Shown piece by piece: positions 7,427 through 13,700 of a DNA stretch of 20,319 bases; the stretch's first letter is position 1, and every line of letters begins with the position of its first letter. Made by a program: the position numbers and the translations under genes. Below the pieces are notes generated by a model. It made no database searches and was not told the DNA's origin. It saw only the letters and a list, made by a program, of their open reading frames with translations. Source of the DNA: a virus; the IMG/VR virus record IMGVR_UViG_3300042987_001852, positions 1 to 20,319 of that record. One strand, given 5' to 3'.

Positions 7427-8914
7427 TTAGTAGTACTCAAACTCAAGCTGCGTGACGGGGTCATCCGCTTCGTCATCATCCAAGGCCACAAAATTCCCCG
7501 CACGAAAACGCATAATCGCTTGCACCGTGCTATCCACAAGATCGTCCGAGTCGCCCTTGGGGAACGCCGCACACTCCTCAATCAACTCTTCAGCCCACTT
7601 CGTCTCCGGGGCCCAGACCATCCCAGACTCAAACACAGGCGCTACTGCATTGGCCCTGGATATCTTATCCTGGCCCGCCCTTCGTCCACCTGGATTGTAC
7701 ATCGTCACAGGAATCCCAACACGCCTTAACTCCTGCTGCAACGTAATCCCCGTTGCCTTGCCCTCAATCAACACATTATCCGGTCGCCAATGATCGTACT
7801 GCGCCTTGGCAACCCGCTTTAACTCCGGAAAGTCCCAGCGGCCTTTTTTAACATCGAGGAGAATAATGGCAGGTCCGTCGTCCGCGCTGGGACGGAATAC
7901 ACCCCAGGTGGTGATTGCTGAAAAGTCAGCTGTCTCTTTTTTGCTGTACGCGGTGTCATAACTCTGGATGATATATTCAACTTGGGGGGTGTAATCATTT
8001 TCCCAAATCCTCCACCATTCACGCTTTAAAATCGCCCCCTCATCATTCGTGGGCTGCTGCTGATACATCGACTGCCACTTCTGCACCGACAAGGTGGCCC
8101 TGACCTTTTGTAACTCATCAAGGCTCCAGTAACTCGGCCAAAGGGGCTTCTCCTCCTCCGTGTTCTCATTCAATATCGCCGGGAACTCCAAAATCTCCCA
8201 CTGATCCGACTTGGGCTCGGCCTGCGCTTTGAGCAAACGCGCCGTCAAATCTTTCATGCCCCATCGGGTCATGACCACCACTACAGCCCCTCCGGGCTGC
8301 AATCGCGACCTCGGCCCCGATGTGTACCACTCCCAAGCGTTGTCAAGCGACAACTCCGACAAAGCATCCTGCTCCGAATGCGGATCGTCAATAATCAAAA
8401 GATCCGCCCCACGCCCCGTCATTGCACCACCAACCCCCACAGCATAGTATTCCCCGCCCCCATTCGTATCCCACCTGCCAGCTGCCTTTGAATCAGGCTT
8501 CAAACTCACCGCCGGAAACAACTCCTTATACGTCTCCTGATCCATCAGGTTCCTAACCTTACGGCCAAAACGCACCGCTAACTCCCCATTGTGCGTCGCT
8601 TGAATGATCTTGGACCGAGGCTCATGGCCCATGGCAAACGCAGGCAAAAGGTAGCTAGCAAATTCCGACTTGGTGTGTCGAGGCGCCATGTTGATAATCA
8701 ACCGCTTTAACTCGCCCCTGACAATCCGGTCAAAAGCATTCGCCATCTTTTGATGATGCGCACTAAATATCGCCTCGGGCCAGACATAACGGGCGAAATC
8801 TATGAAAGAAGCCTTGGCCTTGTCCCGAGCCTCAAGGATCCTGAGCCGTAGCTCAAGCTTCAAGCGTTCTGCTTCAAGGTCCGGGGGTAGGGCCATAGGT
8901 TTTGGAATTTGCAA
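7427..8914 (-). CDS. terL: Terminase large subunit (ATPase + nuclease)
   Basis: This is the motor that pumps DNA into the prohead and cuts the concatemer. The N-terminal ATPase shows a Walker A-type motif MAPRHTKSE (residues 76-84), Walker B LLIIDD (172-177) and the coupling motif MTRW (215-218). The C-terminal RNase H-like nuclease shows SYDTAYSKKETADFSAI with Asp near 320, an acidic LIEGKATG (E384) and GDSDDLVDS (Asp 455-458). At 495 residues it has the usual length. The start is uncertain: 8914 is a TTG with no clear ribosome-binding site, and an ATG six codons in (8896) gives MALPPDLEAERL and is equally possible. It heads the virion block and follows the G-rich non-coding stretch. Confidence 0.95.
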   Translation of the reverse strand: MQIPKPMALPPDLEAERLKLELRLRILEARDKAKASFIDFARYVWPEAIFSAHHQKMANAFDRIVRGELKRLIINMAPRHTKSEFASYLLPAFAMGHEPRSKIIQATHNGELAVRFGRKVRNLMDQETYKELFPAVSLKPDSKAAGRWDTNGGGEYYAVGVGGAMTGRGADLLIIDDPHSEQDALSELSLDNAWEWYTSGPRSRLQPGGAVVVVMTRWGMKDLTARLLKAQAEPKSDQWEILEFPAILNENTEEEKPLWPSYWSLDELQKVRATLSVQKWQSMYQQQPTNDEGAILKREWWRIWENDYTPQVEYIIQSYDTAYSKKETADFSAITTWGVFRPSADDGPAIILLDVKKGRWDFPELKRVAKAQYDHWRPDNVLIEGKATGITLQQELRRVGIPVTMYNPGGRRAGQDKISRANAVAPVFESGMVWAPETKWAEELIEECAAFPKGDSDDLVDSTVQAIMRFRAGNFVALDDDEADDPVTQLEFEYY

Positions 8915-9067
8915 AAAATTTTCAGGGAAATCGGTTTAAAAAACAAGGGGGTGGGTTTCCTGGAAGTGAAAAGTATACGCTTATCTTGGTTTTGTTTCGA
9001 GGGCTCATTGATTCTGCGAAACCGGGCCAAGGTCGGCGTCCGCTACGACGTCGGGCCATTTGTGCCG

Positions 9068-9103
9068 GATTCTAGAACCTAGAGCGTTCTACGCTCTAGA
9101 ATC
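9068..9103. repeat. Compound inverted repeat
   Basis: Outer arms GATTCTAGA (9068-9076) and TCTAGAATC (9095-9103) are complementary. Inside, CTAGAGCG (9079-9086) and CGCTCTAG (9092-9099) form an 8-bp stem with loop TTCTA. The two pairings share bases and are mutually exclusive, so the element could switch between two hairpins or serve as a protein-binding site. Confidence 0.75.
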
Positions 9104-9163
9104 GATACCGGGACTCGCCCCGGGGGACGGGGCCCAGGAGCCGGGGACCATGCGAGCCGAGCC

Positions 9164-9233
9164 GGGGCCCGGGGCCAACGGGACGGGAGCCGGGGCCATG
9201 GCCCGGGGCCCGGGGAGCCCGGGCAACGGGGGG
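9164..9233 (+). other. Two canonical G-quadruplex motifs
   Basis: On the plus strand, 9164-9187 has four runs of at least three G with loops CCC, CCAAC and AC. At 9205-9233 four runs are separated by CCC, AGCCC and CAAC. Interspersed C runs mean that GGGCCC hairpins compete with the quadruplex. Transcription towards the terminase gene would place C-rich sequence in the RNA and G-rich sequence on the non-transcribed template side. Confidence 0.55.
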
Positions 9234-9357
9234 CGGATAACGGGGAAAAGGAGGGGTTACAAGGCCCGAGAATCACGGGCCAAGTTTGAGAATCGATCAA
9301 TATCGGGGTTTTGATCGAAAAAACCGATCTACTTATAGGGGGCGGAAAAAATACAAC

Positions 9358-9381
9358 AAAAAACCCCGGACAATGCCGGGG
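9358..9381 (-). terminator. Rho-independent terminator (CCCCGG stem)
   Basis: On the minus strand, a 6-bp stem CCCCGG/CCGGGG (9376-9381 with 9364-9369) and a 6-nt loop are followed by a T6 tract. It closes the unit of the 66- and 99-residue genes. Confidence 0.85.
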
Positions 9382-9406
9382 CCTATGGTGGGGTTAAACC
9401 GAGGGC

Positions 9407-9607
9407 CTATTGGCTCACGGCTCCCGCATGCTCAAGCATGGCCTGAGCCGTTGCGATCGCGTCCGATTGATCCTCAGTAAAGTACAAGCCGAGCAATTGC
9501 CCTTGAGAGCCCGTGAGCCGGACGCGGTATTCTGACAAATCGGGATCATATGAAACGCGGATCCGGGCCAAGCCAGGGACATTGGACGTGTAAACCGTGG
9601 TAATCAT
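9407..9607 (-). CDS. Small hypothetical protein (66 aa), coupled to upstream gene
   Basis: I chose the ATG at 9607 because it overlaps the stop of the upstream gene as ATGA, a typical coupling arrangement; an upstream in-frame extension would run further into that gene. The product starts MITTVYTSNVPGLARI, has a middle segment YRVRLTGSQGQLLGLYF, then an acidic helical tail (TEDQSDAIATAQAMLEHAG). It has no signal peptide or membrane segment. The second gene of a two-gene unit, it is followed by a terminator at 9358-9381. I know of no function; the alternating hydrophobic pattern suggests a small beta/alpha fold. Confidence 0.65.
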   Translation of the reverse strand: MITTVYTSNVPGLARIRVSYDPDLSEYRVRLTGSQGQLLGLYFTEDQSDAIATAQAMLEHAGAVSQ

Positions 9608-9903
9608 TGCCCGGTCCCCCGTGATAAGCCGCACGGCTCAGGGTTAACAGCAAAAACATAGCCTTTATTATCGGGAGCATTGCCACAAAGCATAAGCCTG
9701 AGCATGCCAGCACTAACGGGGGCGGCATGCTTATCAATCAAAGCCTGAGCCGCTAAAGCATGCCGGGACTCACAATCAAGGGCATGGTCGAAACCGATTG
9801 AAACTTTCCATGTGGTTTGATTGTCGCGCCTACACGTTGCACTGATACGGGCTCCCCGTGTAACTGTCGGACCGTGATATCGGGTGAAAATTGCCATTGC
9901 CAT
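9604..9903 (-). CDS. Small hypothetical phage protein (99 aa)
   Basis: The start at 9903 is set by AGAAAGGG about 9 nt upstream and by a promoter just before it. The frame stays open further upstream, but that part crosses the preceding terminator and the end of the DUF932 gene, so it is not used. The N-terminus, FTRYHGPTVTRGARISA, resembles a short family (TKYLGPT.TRG.RI.A) that I associate with phage and plasmid accessory genes; the rest contains HALAAQALIDKH and a C-terminal GYVFAVN. Function unknown. It is the first gene of a two-gene moron-like unit. Confidence 0.68.
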   Translation of the reverse strand: MAMAIFTRYHGPTVTRGARISATCRRDNQTTWKVSIGFDHALDCESRHALAAQALIDKHAAPVSAGMLRLMLCGNAPDNKGYVFAVNPEPCGLSRGTGQ

Positions 9904-9952
9904 TGCAGTATCCCTTTCTGTTAGTCCGAGCCGATATTGCTCGGGTGAAACA

Positions 9953-9982
9953 ATTTTAGTTTGAAATTGCAAAACCATGCAA
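9953..9982 (-). promoter_or_regulatory. Sigma-70-like promoter for the 99-aa/66-aa unit
   Basis: On the minus strand, TTGCAT (9982-9977) is followed after 18 nt by TAAAAT (9958-9953), about 50 nt before the ATG at 9903. It begins directly at the T-tract of the upstream terminator. Confidence 0.6.
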
Positions 9983-9983
9983 G

Positions 9984-10011
9984 CAATAAAAAAACCCCGG
10001 CATTGCCGGGG
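9984..10011 (-). terminator. Rho-independent terminator after the DUF932 gene
   Basis: On the minus strand, a stem CCCCGGC/GCCGGGG (10011-10005 with 10001-9995) with a 3-nt loop is followed by a run of seven T. It sits 22 nt after the stop at 10034 and its tail runs straight into the next promoter. Confidence 0.92.
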
Positions 10012-10012
10012 C

Positions 10013-10062
10013 TCGGGCTCGGGCTCGGACCTATTAAGCCGGGACGGGCTCGGGCTCGGACG
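10013..10062. repeat. GGGCTC hexamer arrays flanking a stop codon
   Basis: The 17-mer CGGGCTCGGGCTCGGAC occurs at 10013-10029 and again at 10046-10062. The right copy encodes the SEPEP tail of the DUF932 protein and the left copy lies just beyond its stop codon, next to the terminator. This looks like a small duplication of the gene end. Confidence 0.8.
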
Positions 10063-11074
10063 CGAAATCAGCCGTGAGCATTTCAACGGCTCGGGCCTTT
10101 AATGCTCCCCCGGTCCCAAACCATGCGGATTCAATGCGGGTATTGTTTGAACGTCCCCGGCTATGGTCCACCATTTCAGTAACAGCGTTAAGCATGCCCC
10201 ATCGGGTACCCGTTACCCCGGGGATATCCGAGCCAATAGCCGAGCCATTGAAAAGCCGCATGATTTCCCTATAGCCTTTCGTTTCGTCGATCGGTTTTTT
10301 GCTTGTTTGGTACGGCTCAAGCAATTGCCGCACAAATTGATCGGCTTCCAATGCTCCCATTGGGACCGTTGCAAGCATGCGGGAGTCTATTAAAAACTTT
10401 TCCCATGCTCCCGCGACAATGCCCAACTGAAGCCGGACGGCTTGCGGATCAAACTTTTCTGAATGCAAAACCCGAACGGCTGATTTGAGATATCCCTTAT
10501 CGGTTTCGGTTTCACCCTTAATAACGCGTCCCCCGGTATATCCACCTACTGCCGCTGTGATGGTGTTATTACATACCACGCGGATTGCTGTAAACTTTGC
10601 AACGGTTGCCATGGTCCCATCATAGGACGTGCCAAGCAATAAATAGGGCCTTACTAGGTCCCCATCAATCACGGGAGCCCCATCGGATACCCGAGCAAGT
10701 GCCCAAACCCTTTTTCCGTCCGACAATGCCCCGGCAGTCTCTAGTTCAAAACCCCCGATATCCGTCAGCGTCCGGAAAAACTCCATAATCTCCCCCGGCT
10801 GTACCACGTTATAGCTTTTGCTCACAACGGCTAACGGGGCCCCGTTATCGCTACGATGCAAAACTTTACGGTCAGCCCAAACTTGGTGGCCCGTAACTGC
10901 CGGGGTTACGTATTCCACGGCTGACTCAAGCACGGTATAACCGAGCCCGGCTTGTTGCGTCCAAGTTTCAATGCTCGCCCCCGGGGTTAAAGCATGACCT
11001 AAGCCGTGCCACGGCTCGGATCCAACATAAGCCATTGCCGCACGTCCCGTTGATAAGTCAATCATATGAGCCAT
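10034..11074 (-). CDS. DUF932 / TIGR03299-type phage-plasmid protein (346 aa)
   Basis: The N-terminus (AMAYVGSEPWHGLGHAL) is typical of the DUF932 family, as are the following VSKSYNVVQPGEIMEFFRTL, the central VCNNTITAAVGG and the C-terminal part with TEMVDHSRGRSNNTRIESAWFG. The family is common on phages and plasmids and its biochemical role is not established. At 346 residues it is complete. The ATG at 11074 has AGAAAGGA about 8 nt upstream and its own promoter at 11127-11156; a terminator follows. It is a self-contained transcription unit inside the late region. The tail is a low-complexity EPEP sequence produced by GGGCTC repeats. Confidence 0.85.
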   Translation of the reverse strand: MAHMIDLSTGRAAMAYVGSEPWHGLGHALTPGASIETWTQQAGLGYTVLESAVEYVTPAVTGHQVWADRKVLHRSDNGAPLAVVSKSYNVVQPGEIMEFFRTLTDIGGFELETAGALSDGKRVWALARVSDGAPVIDGDLVRPYLLLGTSYDGTMATVAKFTAIRVVCNNTITAAVGGYTGGRVIKGETETDKGYLKSAVRVLHSEKFDPQAVRLQLGIVAGAWEKFLIDSRMLATVPMGALEADQFVRQLLEPYQTSKKPIDETKGYREIMRLFNGSAIGSDIPGVTGTRWGMLNAVTEMVDHSRGRSNNTRIESAWFGTGGALKARAVEMLTADFASEPEPVPA

Positions 11075-11126
11075 TTCAGTATTCCTTTCTGGTTTGGACC
11101 GAGCCCCATCGGCTCGGCTTGCGACA

Positions 11127-11156
11127 ATTATAGGCTGAAATTATTTTACTTTGCAA
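11127..11156 (-). promoter_or_regulatory. Sigma-70-like promoter for the DUF932 gene
   Basis: On the minus strand, TTGCAA (11156-11151), an 18-nt spacer and a perfect TATAAT (11132-11127) precede the ATG at 11074 by about 50 nt. The -35 overlaps the last codons of the upstream 231-residue gene; no terminator is seen between the two. Confidence 0.75.
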
Positions 11157-11841
11157 GTCCTAGGTCTCCGGCAATGTGATGGCGCAATTTTGAACCCGAG
11201 GGCAATTGCTTAGCAAAGGCCACAATGGCCTTTGCATCGTCCGGCTTGCCAGTTTTTCTTGTCGCATGCCATTGGATCGCAACATGCCCGTTAGCGGCAT
11301 AACATCCGCCCCCATCGTCCAATCCTACTTTGGCCTTACCCGTACCGTGAGCCACAAAGACAATTACATAATCCCGATCGGGACGGGCACATAAGGGCAT
11401 GCCGTTGCCACAATCGTTGCAAGTAAAATTGTCGGACAATTCAGCCGGACAACGGACGAAACGCGTCCCATCAACGTTCAAAGGCCATCGCTCGGCCGTA
11501 TCAACGGGAGCCGCAAAAACTGCCGGGACGCCTAAACTCACGGCATGCTTTGCTTCAGCAATAGAATCGCATGATGCGTTAAAAACCGATTGCCCGGGCT
11601 CCCATCGGGGCAAGCTTTCGGCGGGAAAATGCGAGTAAAGCCAAGCAATGCCGTTATCGGGTACGGCATGCTTTACGGCTTCCATATATTCAGCATCAAT
11701 CAAATCACCCCCATGTTCGGCTTTCGGATTGAGCGCGCAAGTTTTCGGACATGTTGCGAAAGTCTCATGCTCCCCGGCTCGATAAGTTACGGCAATCGGT
11801 CCGGTTTTGCCATTGCTTGATTTTGCTACAGTTTTCAACAT
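11146..11841 (-). CDS. Cys-rich phage/plasmid protein of unknown function (231 aa)
   Basis: The product has a CPKTC pair near residues 31-35, FNASCDS near 90 and GVPAVF near 105. A second cluster follows with RCPAE, CNDCGNG, PLCARPDRDYVIVFVAHG at about 130-170. The spaced Cys pairs suggest a metal-binding site, zinc or an iron-sulphur cluster. The overall order resembles a family found on phages and plasmids (I believe DUF7227, related to mycobacteriophage gp88-like proteins), but this is from memory. The ATG at 11841 has AGAAAGGG upstream and a strong promoter at 11895-11922. It lies next to the DUF932 gene, in the same accessory block. Confidence 0.7.
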   Translation of the reverse strand: MLKTVAKSSNGKTGPIAVTYRAGEHETFATCPKTCALNPKAEHGGDLIDAEYMEAVKHAVPDNGIAWLYSHFPAESLPRWEPGQSVFNASCDSIAEAKHAVSLGVPAVFAAPVDTAERWPLNVDGTRFVRCPAELSDNFTCNDCGNGMPLCARPDRDYVIVFVAHGTGKAKVGLDDGGGCYAANGHVAIQWHATRKTGKPDDAKAIVAFAKQLPSGSKLRHHIAGDLGLAK

Positions 11842-11871
11842 GATTGGATCCCTTTCTGACTTTCTGAATTG

Positions 11872-11887
11872 CTGAAAAATTTTTCAG
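11872..11887. promoter_or_regulatory. 16-bp perfect palindrome in a 5' leader
   Basis: CTGAAAAATTTTTCAG is fully self-complementary and lies between the -10 box (11895-11900) and the ATG (11841) of the Cys-rich gene. It could be an operator covering the transcription start region or an RNA hairpin near the 5' end of the transcript. Confidence 0.55.
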
Positions 11888-11894
11888 TCTCATA

Positions 11895-11922
11895 AGTATA
11901 CACTTTTCACGGGACCGTGCAA
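11895..11922 (-). promoter_or_regulatory. Sigma-70-like promoter for the 231-aa gene
   Basis: On the minus strand, TTGCAC (11922-11917), a 16-nt spacer and TATACT (11900-11895) are seen. A GTGAAAAGTG element lies immediately before the -10. The -35 begins a few bases after the T-tract of the terminator at 11927-11952. Confidence 0.78.
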
Positions 11923-11926
11923 GCAA

Positions 11927-11952
11927 TAAAAAACCCCGGGGATTAGCCGGGG
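11927..11952 (-). terminator. Rho-independent terminator (CCCCGG stem)
   Basis: On the minus strand, CCCCGG/CCGGGG (11952-11947 with 11939-11934) with a 7-nt loop is followed by T6. The sequence after it, ATTGCTTGCA, is the same as after the terminator at 9984-10011. Confidence 0.88.
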
Positions 11953-12007
11953 CCTATTTTTTCAGGCTTTGCTTTGAAGCTTTGCAACGGGGGCAATTTT
12001 CGGGGTT

Positions 12008-12100
12008 TCATCGACGTTTTCGGTCCCCGGCTAAGGCCCTCAAAATGCTCATGATGGCAAAGTTTTTAAGCAATTGCTTAACTAGGTCCCATTTGCTCAT
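12008..12100 (-). CDS. Possible 30-aa peptide coupled to the 64-aa gene
   Basis: The ATG at 12100 overlaps the stop of the 64-residue gene as ATGA, and the frame encodes MSKWDLVKQLLKNFAIMS followed by a basic tail. Its stop again overlaps an ATG (12011) opening a 22-codon frame that ends inside the terminator at 11943. Chained ATGA junctions are suggestive, but the peptides are very short and no other support exists. Confidence 0.3.
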   Translation of the reverse strand: MSKWDLVKQLLKNFAIMSILRALAGDRKRR

Positions 12101-12291
12101 GATGAAAAACGCCCTAGGCCTGGGATTCGATAGGCAAGCGGCGCGCCGGTCCAATCCTTTGCTCTGTTAGCCTTAAGCTCATTACAACACAAGCATGCAC
12201 CGCACCCACAAATGCGTCCTACCGCTATGCGCTCCTGGCGCAGATACTCTTCACGTGAATCTTGGTCTTTCTTGCGCTCGGTATCGTTCAT
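12097..12291 (-). CDS. Small Cys-rich hypothetical protein (64 aa)
   Basis: The first 22 residues are highly charged (MNDTERKKDQDSREEYLRQE). They are followed by CGCGACLCCNE, five cysteines in nine residues, which could bind zinc. The ATG at 12291 is preceded by AGAAAGGAG, and a promoter lies at 12325-12352 inside the end of the nuclease gene. It is the first gene of the accessory block. I do not recognise a family. Confidence 0.7.
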   Translation of the reverse strand: MNDTERKKDQDSREEYLRQERIAVGRICGCGACLCCNELKANRAKDWTGAPLAYRIPGLGRFSS

Positions 12292-12324
12292 CGCTCTTTC
12301 TCCTTTCTGATTAGCGAAGGTTTA

Positions 12325-12352
12325 ATCATACACTTTTCAAAAACTCATGCAA
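12325..12352 (-). promoter_or_regulatory. Sigma-70-like promoter inside the nuclease 3' end
   Basis: On the minus strand, TTGCAT (12352-12347), a 16-nt spacer and TATGAT (12330-12325) are seen, with TTGAAAAGTG just before the -10, matching the promoter at 11895-11922. The -10 overlaps the stop codon of the nuclease gene. Confidence 0.68.
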
Positions 12353-12748
12353 CCCCGACGCGTCCTTTAACGTCCAATGTATCCAGGCCTTAACCGTGAT
12401 CCCTTTCTGAGCGACCTCGACTATCTGCGCCGCCTTATAGGCAAAAACAGTGCTGTTCGCCGATCTGAATACCTCCTTAGGCCAATGTTGGACCAACAGG
12501 TAAACAGGGGCCCCGAGCCGAGCCGCGCGATCCGCAAAAGCCACTTGATGGGGCGAAAGCCTCACCTTTACCCCTTCCCGTACAACCTTCAGTTCAACCA
12601 GGGCTATCTTCCCCCGCTCCATGATCAGCAGGTCTGGCATCCCCAACGGCTGCTTGGCTTCGATCCTTAGCCAGCCTGCGGAGGACTCCGGGGATAGGTG
12701 TATGCGAAGTCCTTTGTATAAGTCCTTTTCTAACTTTCTCTGCACCAT
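12326..12748 (-). CDS. VRR-NUC-like PD-(D/E)XK nuclease (140 aa)
   Basis: Residues 35-54 read LGMPDLLIMERGKIALVELK, with the G-x-PD and E-x-K core of the PD-(D/E)XK superfamily. LSPHQ (64-68) and the hydrophobic strand APVYLLVQ follow, as in VRR-NUC domains. Such stand-alone nucleases in phages may resolve branched DNA or help packaging; the partner here is the small terminase gene just upstream. The ATG at 12748 has GGAG upstream and lies 155 nt inside the small terminase gene. The length fits a single-domain VRR-NUC protein. The nuclease assignment is good; the role in packaging or recombination is inference. Confidence 0.82.
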   Translation of the reverse strand: MVQRKLEKDLYKGLRIHLSPESSAGWLRIEAKQPLGMPDLLIMERGKIALVELKVVREGVKVRLSPHQVAFADRAARLGAPVYLLVQHWPKEVFRSANSTVFAYKAAQIVEVAQKGITVKAWIHWTLKDASGLHEFLKSV

Positions 12749-13430
12749 TCATCTCCTCGATCCACGTTGCTTGGGCCTCGATTGTTTTCTCACGCTCCCC
12801 ATACAGGGTATGGAGCTCCTGAAGCTTCTTCAAAACCTCTTCCTTGCTCATCGAGTCGATCGTGCCAACCCGAATCTCTTTACGCTCCACATAGATCGTC
12901 CCAAGAGCCTGCCCTCGCCGATATTCAGCAGCGACTGCCGCTGAATACGCTCCCGCTGCCAGTGCTTGATCCCTGATCCGTTGCATGTCACGCATGTGCC
13001 GCTCAAACGTGGTCCCGTGCTTAGTTGCCAATTCCGTTCGCAACTCCTGGATCGCGGCCACAATGTGGGGCGACTTGTGCGGATCAGTCAGTCTCCTGCC
13101 CCAATACTCCAGATTGGTCTCTTTATACCCCGCACGGCGAGCCGCCTCTTTCAAAGTCACTTCACCGTCGCCGGTCACGAACTCCTTTACAAAGGTCCAC
13201 TCTTGCTTAGTCAGAACCTTTTTCTTGATCTTCTCCGGCATCGGCGTCGTGATCCGTGATTCAACGACCTCGGGCCGCATCGCAGGAATCTGATCCAAAA
13301 GCGGCTGCTGCTTCGCAATCCCTAACGGCGGCGCAACCTCCCCCGAATCAATCCCAACCGAAACCCCAGCACCAACCCCCGAACCACCCGAATCAACACC
13401 GCCCTCTACATGATCCTTCTGCATACCCAT
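12594..13430 (-). CDS. terS: Terminase small subunit-like protein (278 aa)
   Basis: Residues 1-60 are Gly/Ser/Val-rich and disordered. Residues about 73-115 form a helix-turn-helix (LTKQEWTFVKEFV, LKEAARRAGYKE, YWGRRLTDP), as in small terminases that recognise the packaging site. A helical region with RHMRDMQRIRDQALAAGAYSAAVAAEYRRGQALG and a coiled coil (SKEEVLKKLQELHTLYGEREKTIEAQ) follows, fit for oligomerisation. The last ~50 residues are Arg/Ala/Pro-rich and are read from sequence that also encodes the nuclease N-terminus. The start may be 13430 or the ATG at 13424, which has better spacing to GGAG. It overlaps the upstream gene by 25 nt. Confidence 0.8.
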   Translation of the reverse strand: MGMQKDHVEGGVDSGGSGVGAGVSVGIDSGEVAPPLGIAKQQPLLDQIPAMRPEVVESRITTPMPEKIKKKVLTKQEWTFVKEFVTGDGEVTLKEAARRAGYKETNLEYWGRRLTDPHKSPHIVAAIQELRTELATKHGTTFERHMRDMQRIRDQALAAGAYSAAVAAEYRRGQALGTIYVERKEIRVGTIDSMSKEEVLKKLQELHTLYGEREKTIEAQATWIEEMNGAEKVRKGLIQRTSHTPIPGVLRRLAKDRSQAAVGDARPADHGAGEDSPG

Positions 13431-13666
13431 TCTCCATCTTCACGTTGCCTGACCCAAAACTTCCTTCCCGCATGCCGACTGTAAAACGATTGCAGCGCGG
13501 ATCGTACCCCGTGGGCCTCGGTCCGTGAATAAACAATAAAAAAATCCCCCACAAGCATCTTTTTAAACGGGTATTTTGCCCTCCCAGAAGTCGCTCTTCT
13601 GCCCAATCCCCAATCCCGAGGCGTGATCCCCGGCAACCGAACCTCTTCATCCCTCGCTTTACTCAC
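13406..13666 (-). CDS. Small phage protein of YPFKKM type (86 aa)
   Basis: A GTG start at 13666 has AGAGG about 8 nt upstream. The C-terminal two thirds read KYPFKKMLVGDFFIVYS, VRSALQSFYSRHAGRKFWVRQ and DGEWVCRRI. This is a pattern common in small phage proteins (YPF..M..GD.F, then R...Y....G.KF..R). Function unknown; the compact alpha/beta pattern suggests a small nucleic-acid or protein-binding domain. It opens the small terminase operon, directly downstream of the CATTACG repeat zone, and its 3' end overlaps the small terminase start. Confidence 0.75.
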   Translation of the reverse strand: MSKARDEEVRLPGITPRDWGLGRRATSGRAKYPFKKMLVGDFFIVYSRTEAHGVRSALQSFYSRHAGRKFWVRQREDGEWVCRRIM

Positions 13667-13700
13667 CGTTTATCCTCTCTTTCTAGCCGTTCACTCCAAC

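Larger units (their letters stand above)
8915..9357. other. Non-coding G-rich spacer upstream of the large terminase gene
   Basis: I find no convincing gene here; the long frames are Pro/Gly/Arg-rich artefacts of GC-rich sequence. The stretch holds a GTATAC near 8975 that could belong to a terminase promoter but has no good -35, a compound inverted repeat at 9068-9103, an extremely G/C-rich core at about 9116-9235 full of GGGG and GGCC runs, and two GAATCGAT copies near 9100 and 9292. Its place directly before the terminase gene suggests a leader, packaging or regulatory role, which is inference. Confidence 0.6.

Noticed and set aside
9060-9314. Open frames in the G-rich stretch on both strands
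   Set aside because: Products are Gly/Pro/Arg-rich artefacts of GC-rich DNA with no ribosome-binding site and no protein-like pattern.
9604-10086. 160-residue extended version of the 99-residue gene
   Set aside because: The extension crosses a strong terminator, a promoter and the end of the DUF932 gene; the ATG at 9903 has the matching ribosome-binding site.
12247-12262. Second parS-like core TTCACGTGAA in the 64-residue gene
   Set aside because: Only the 10-bp core is symmetric and 11 of 16 positions match; the outer bases needed by the consensus are wrong. A chance CACGTG-containing palindrome is likely, though it is worth testing with the main site.
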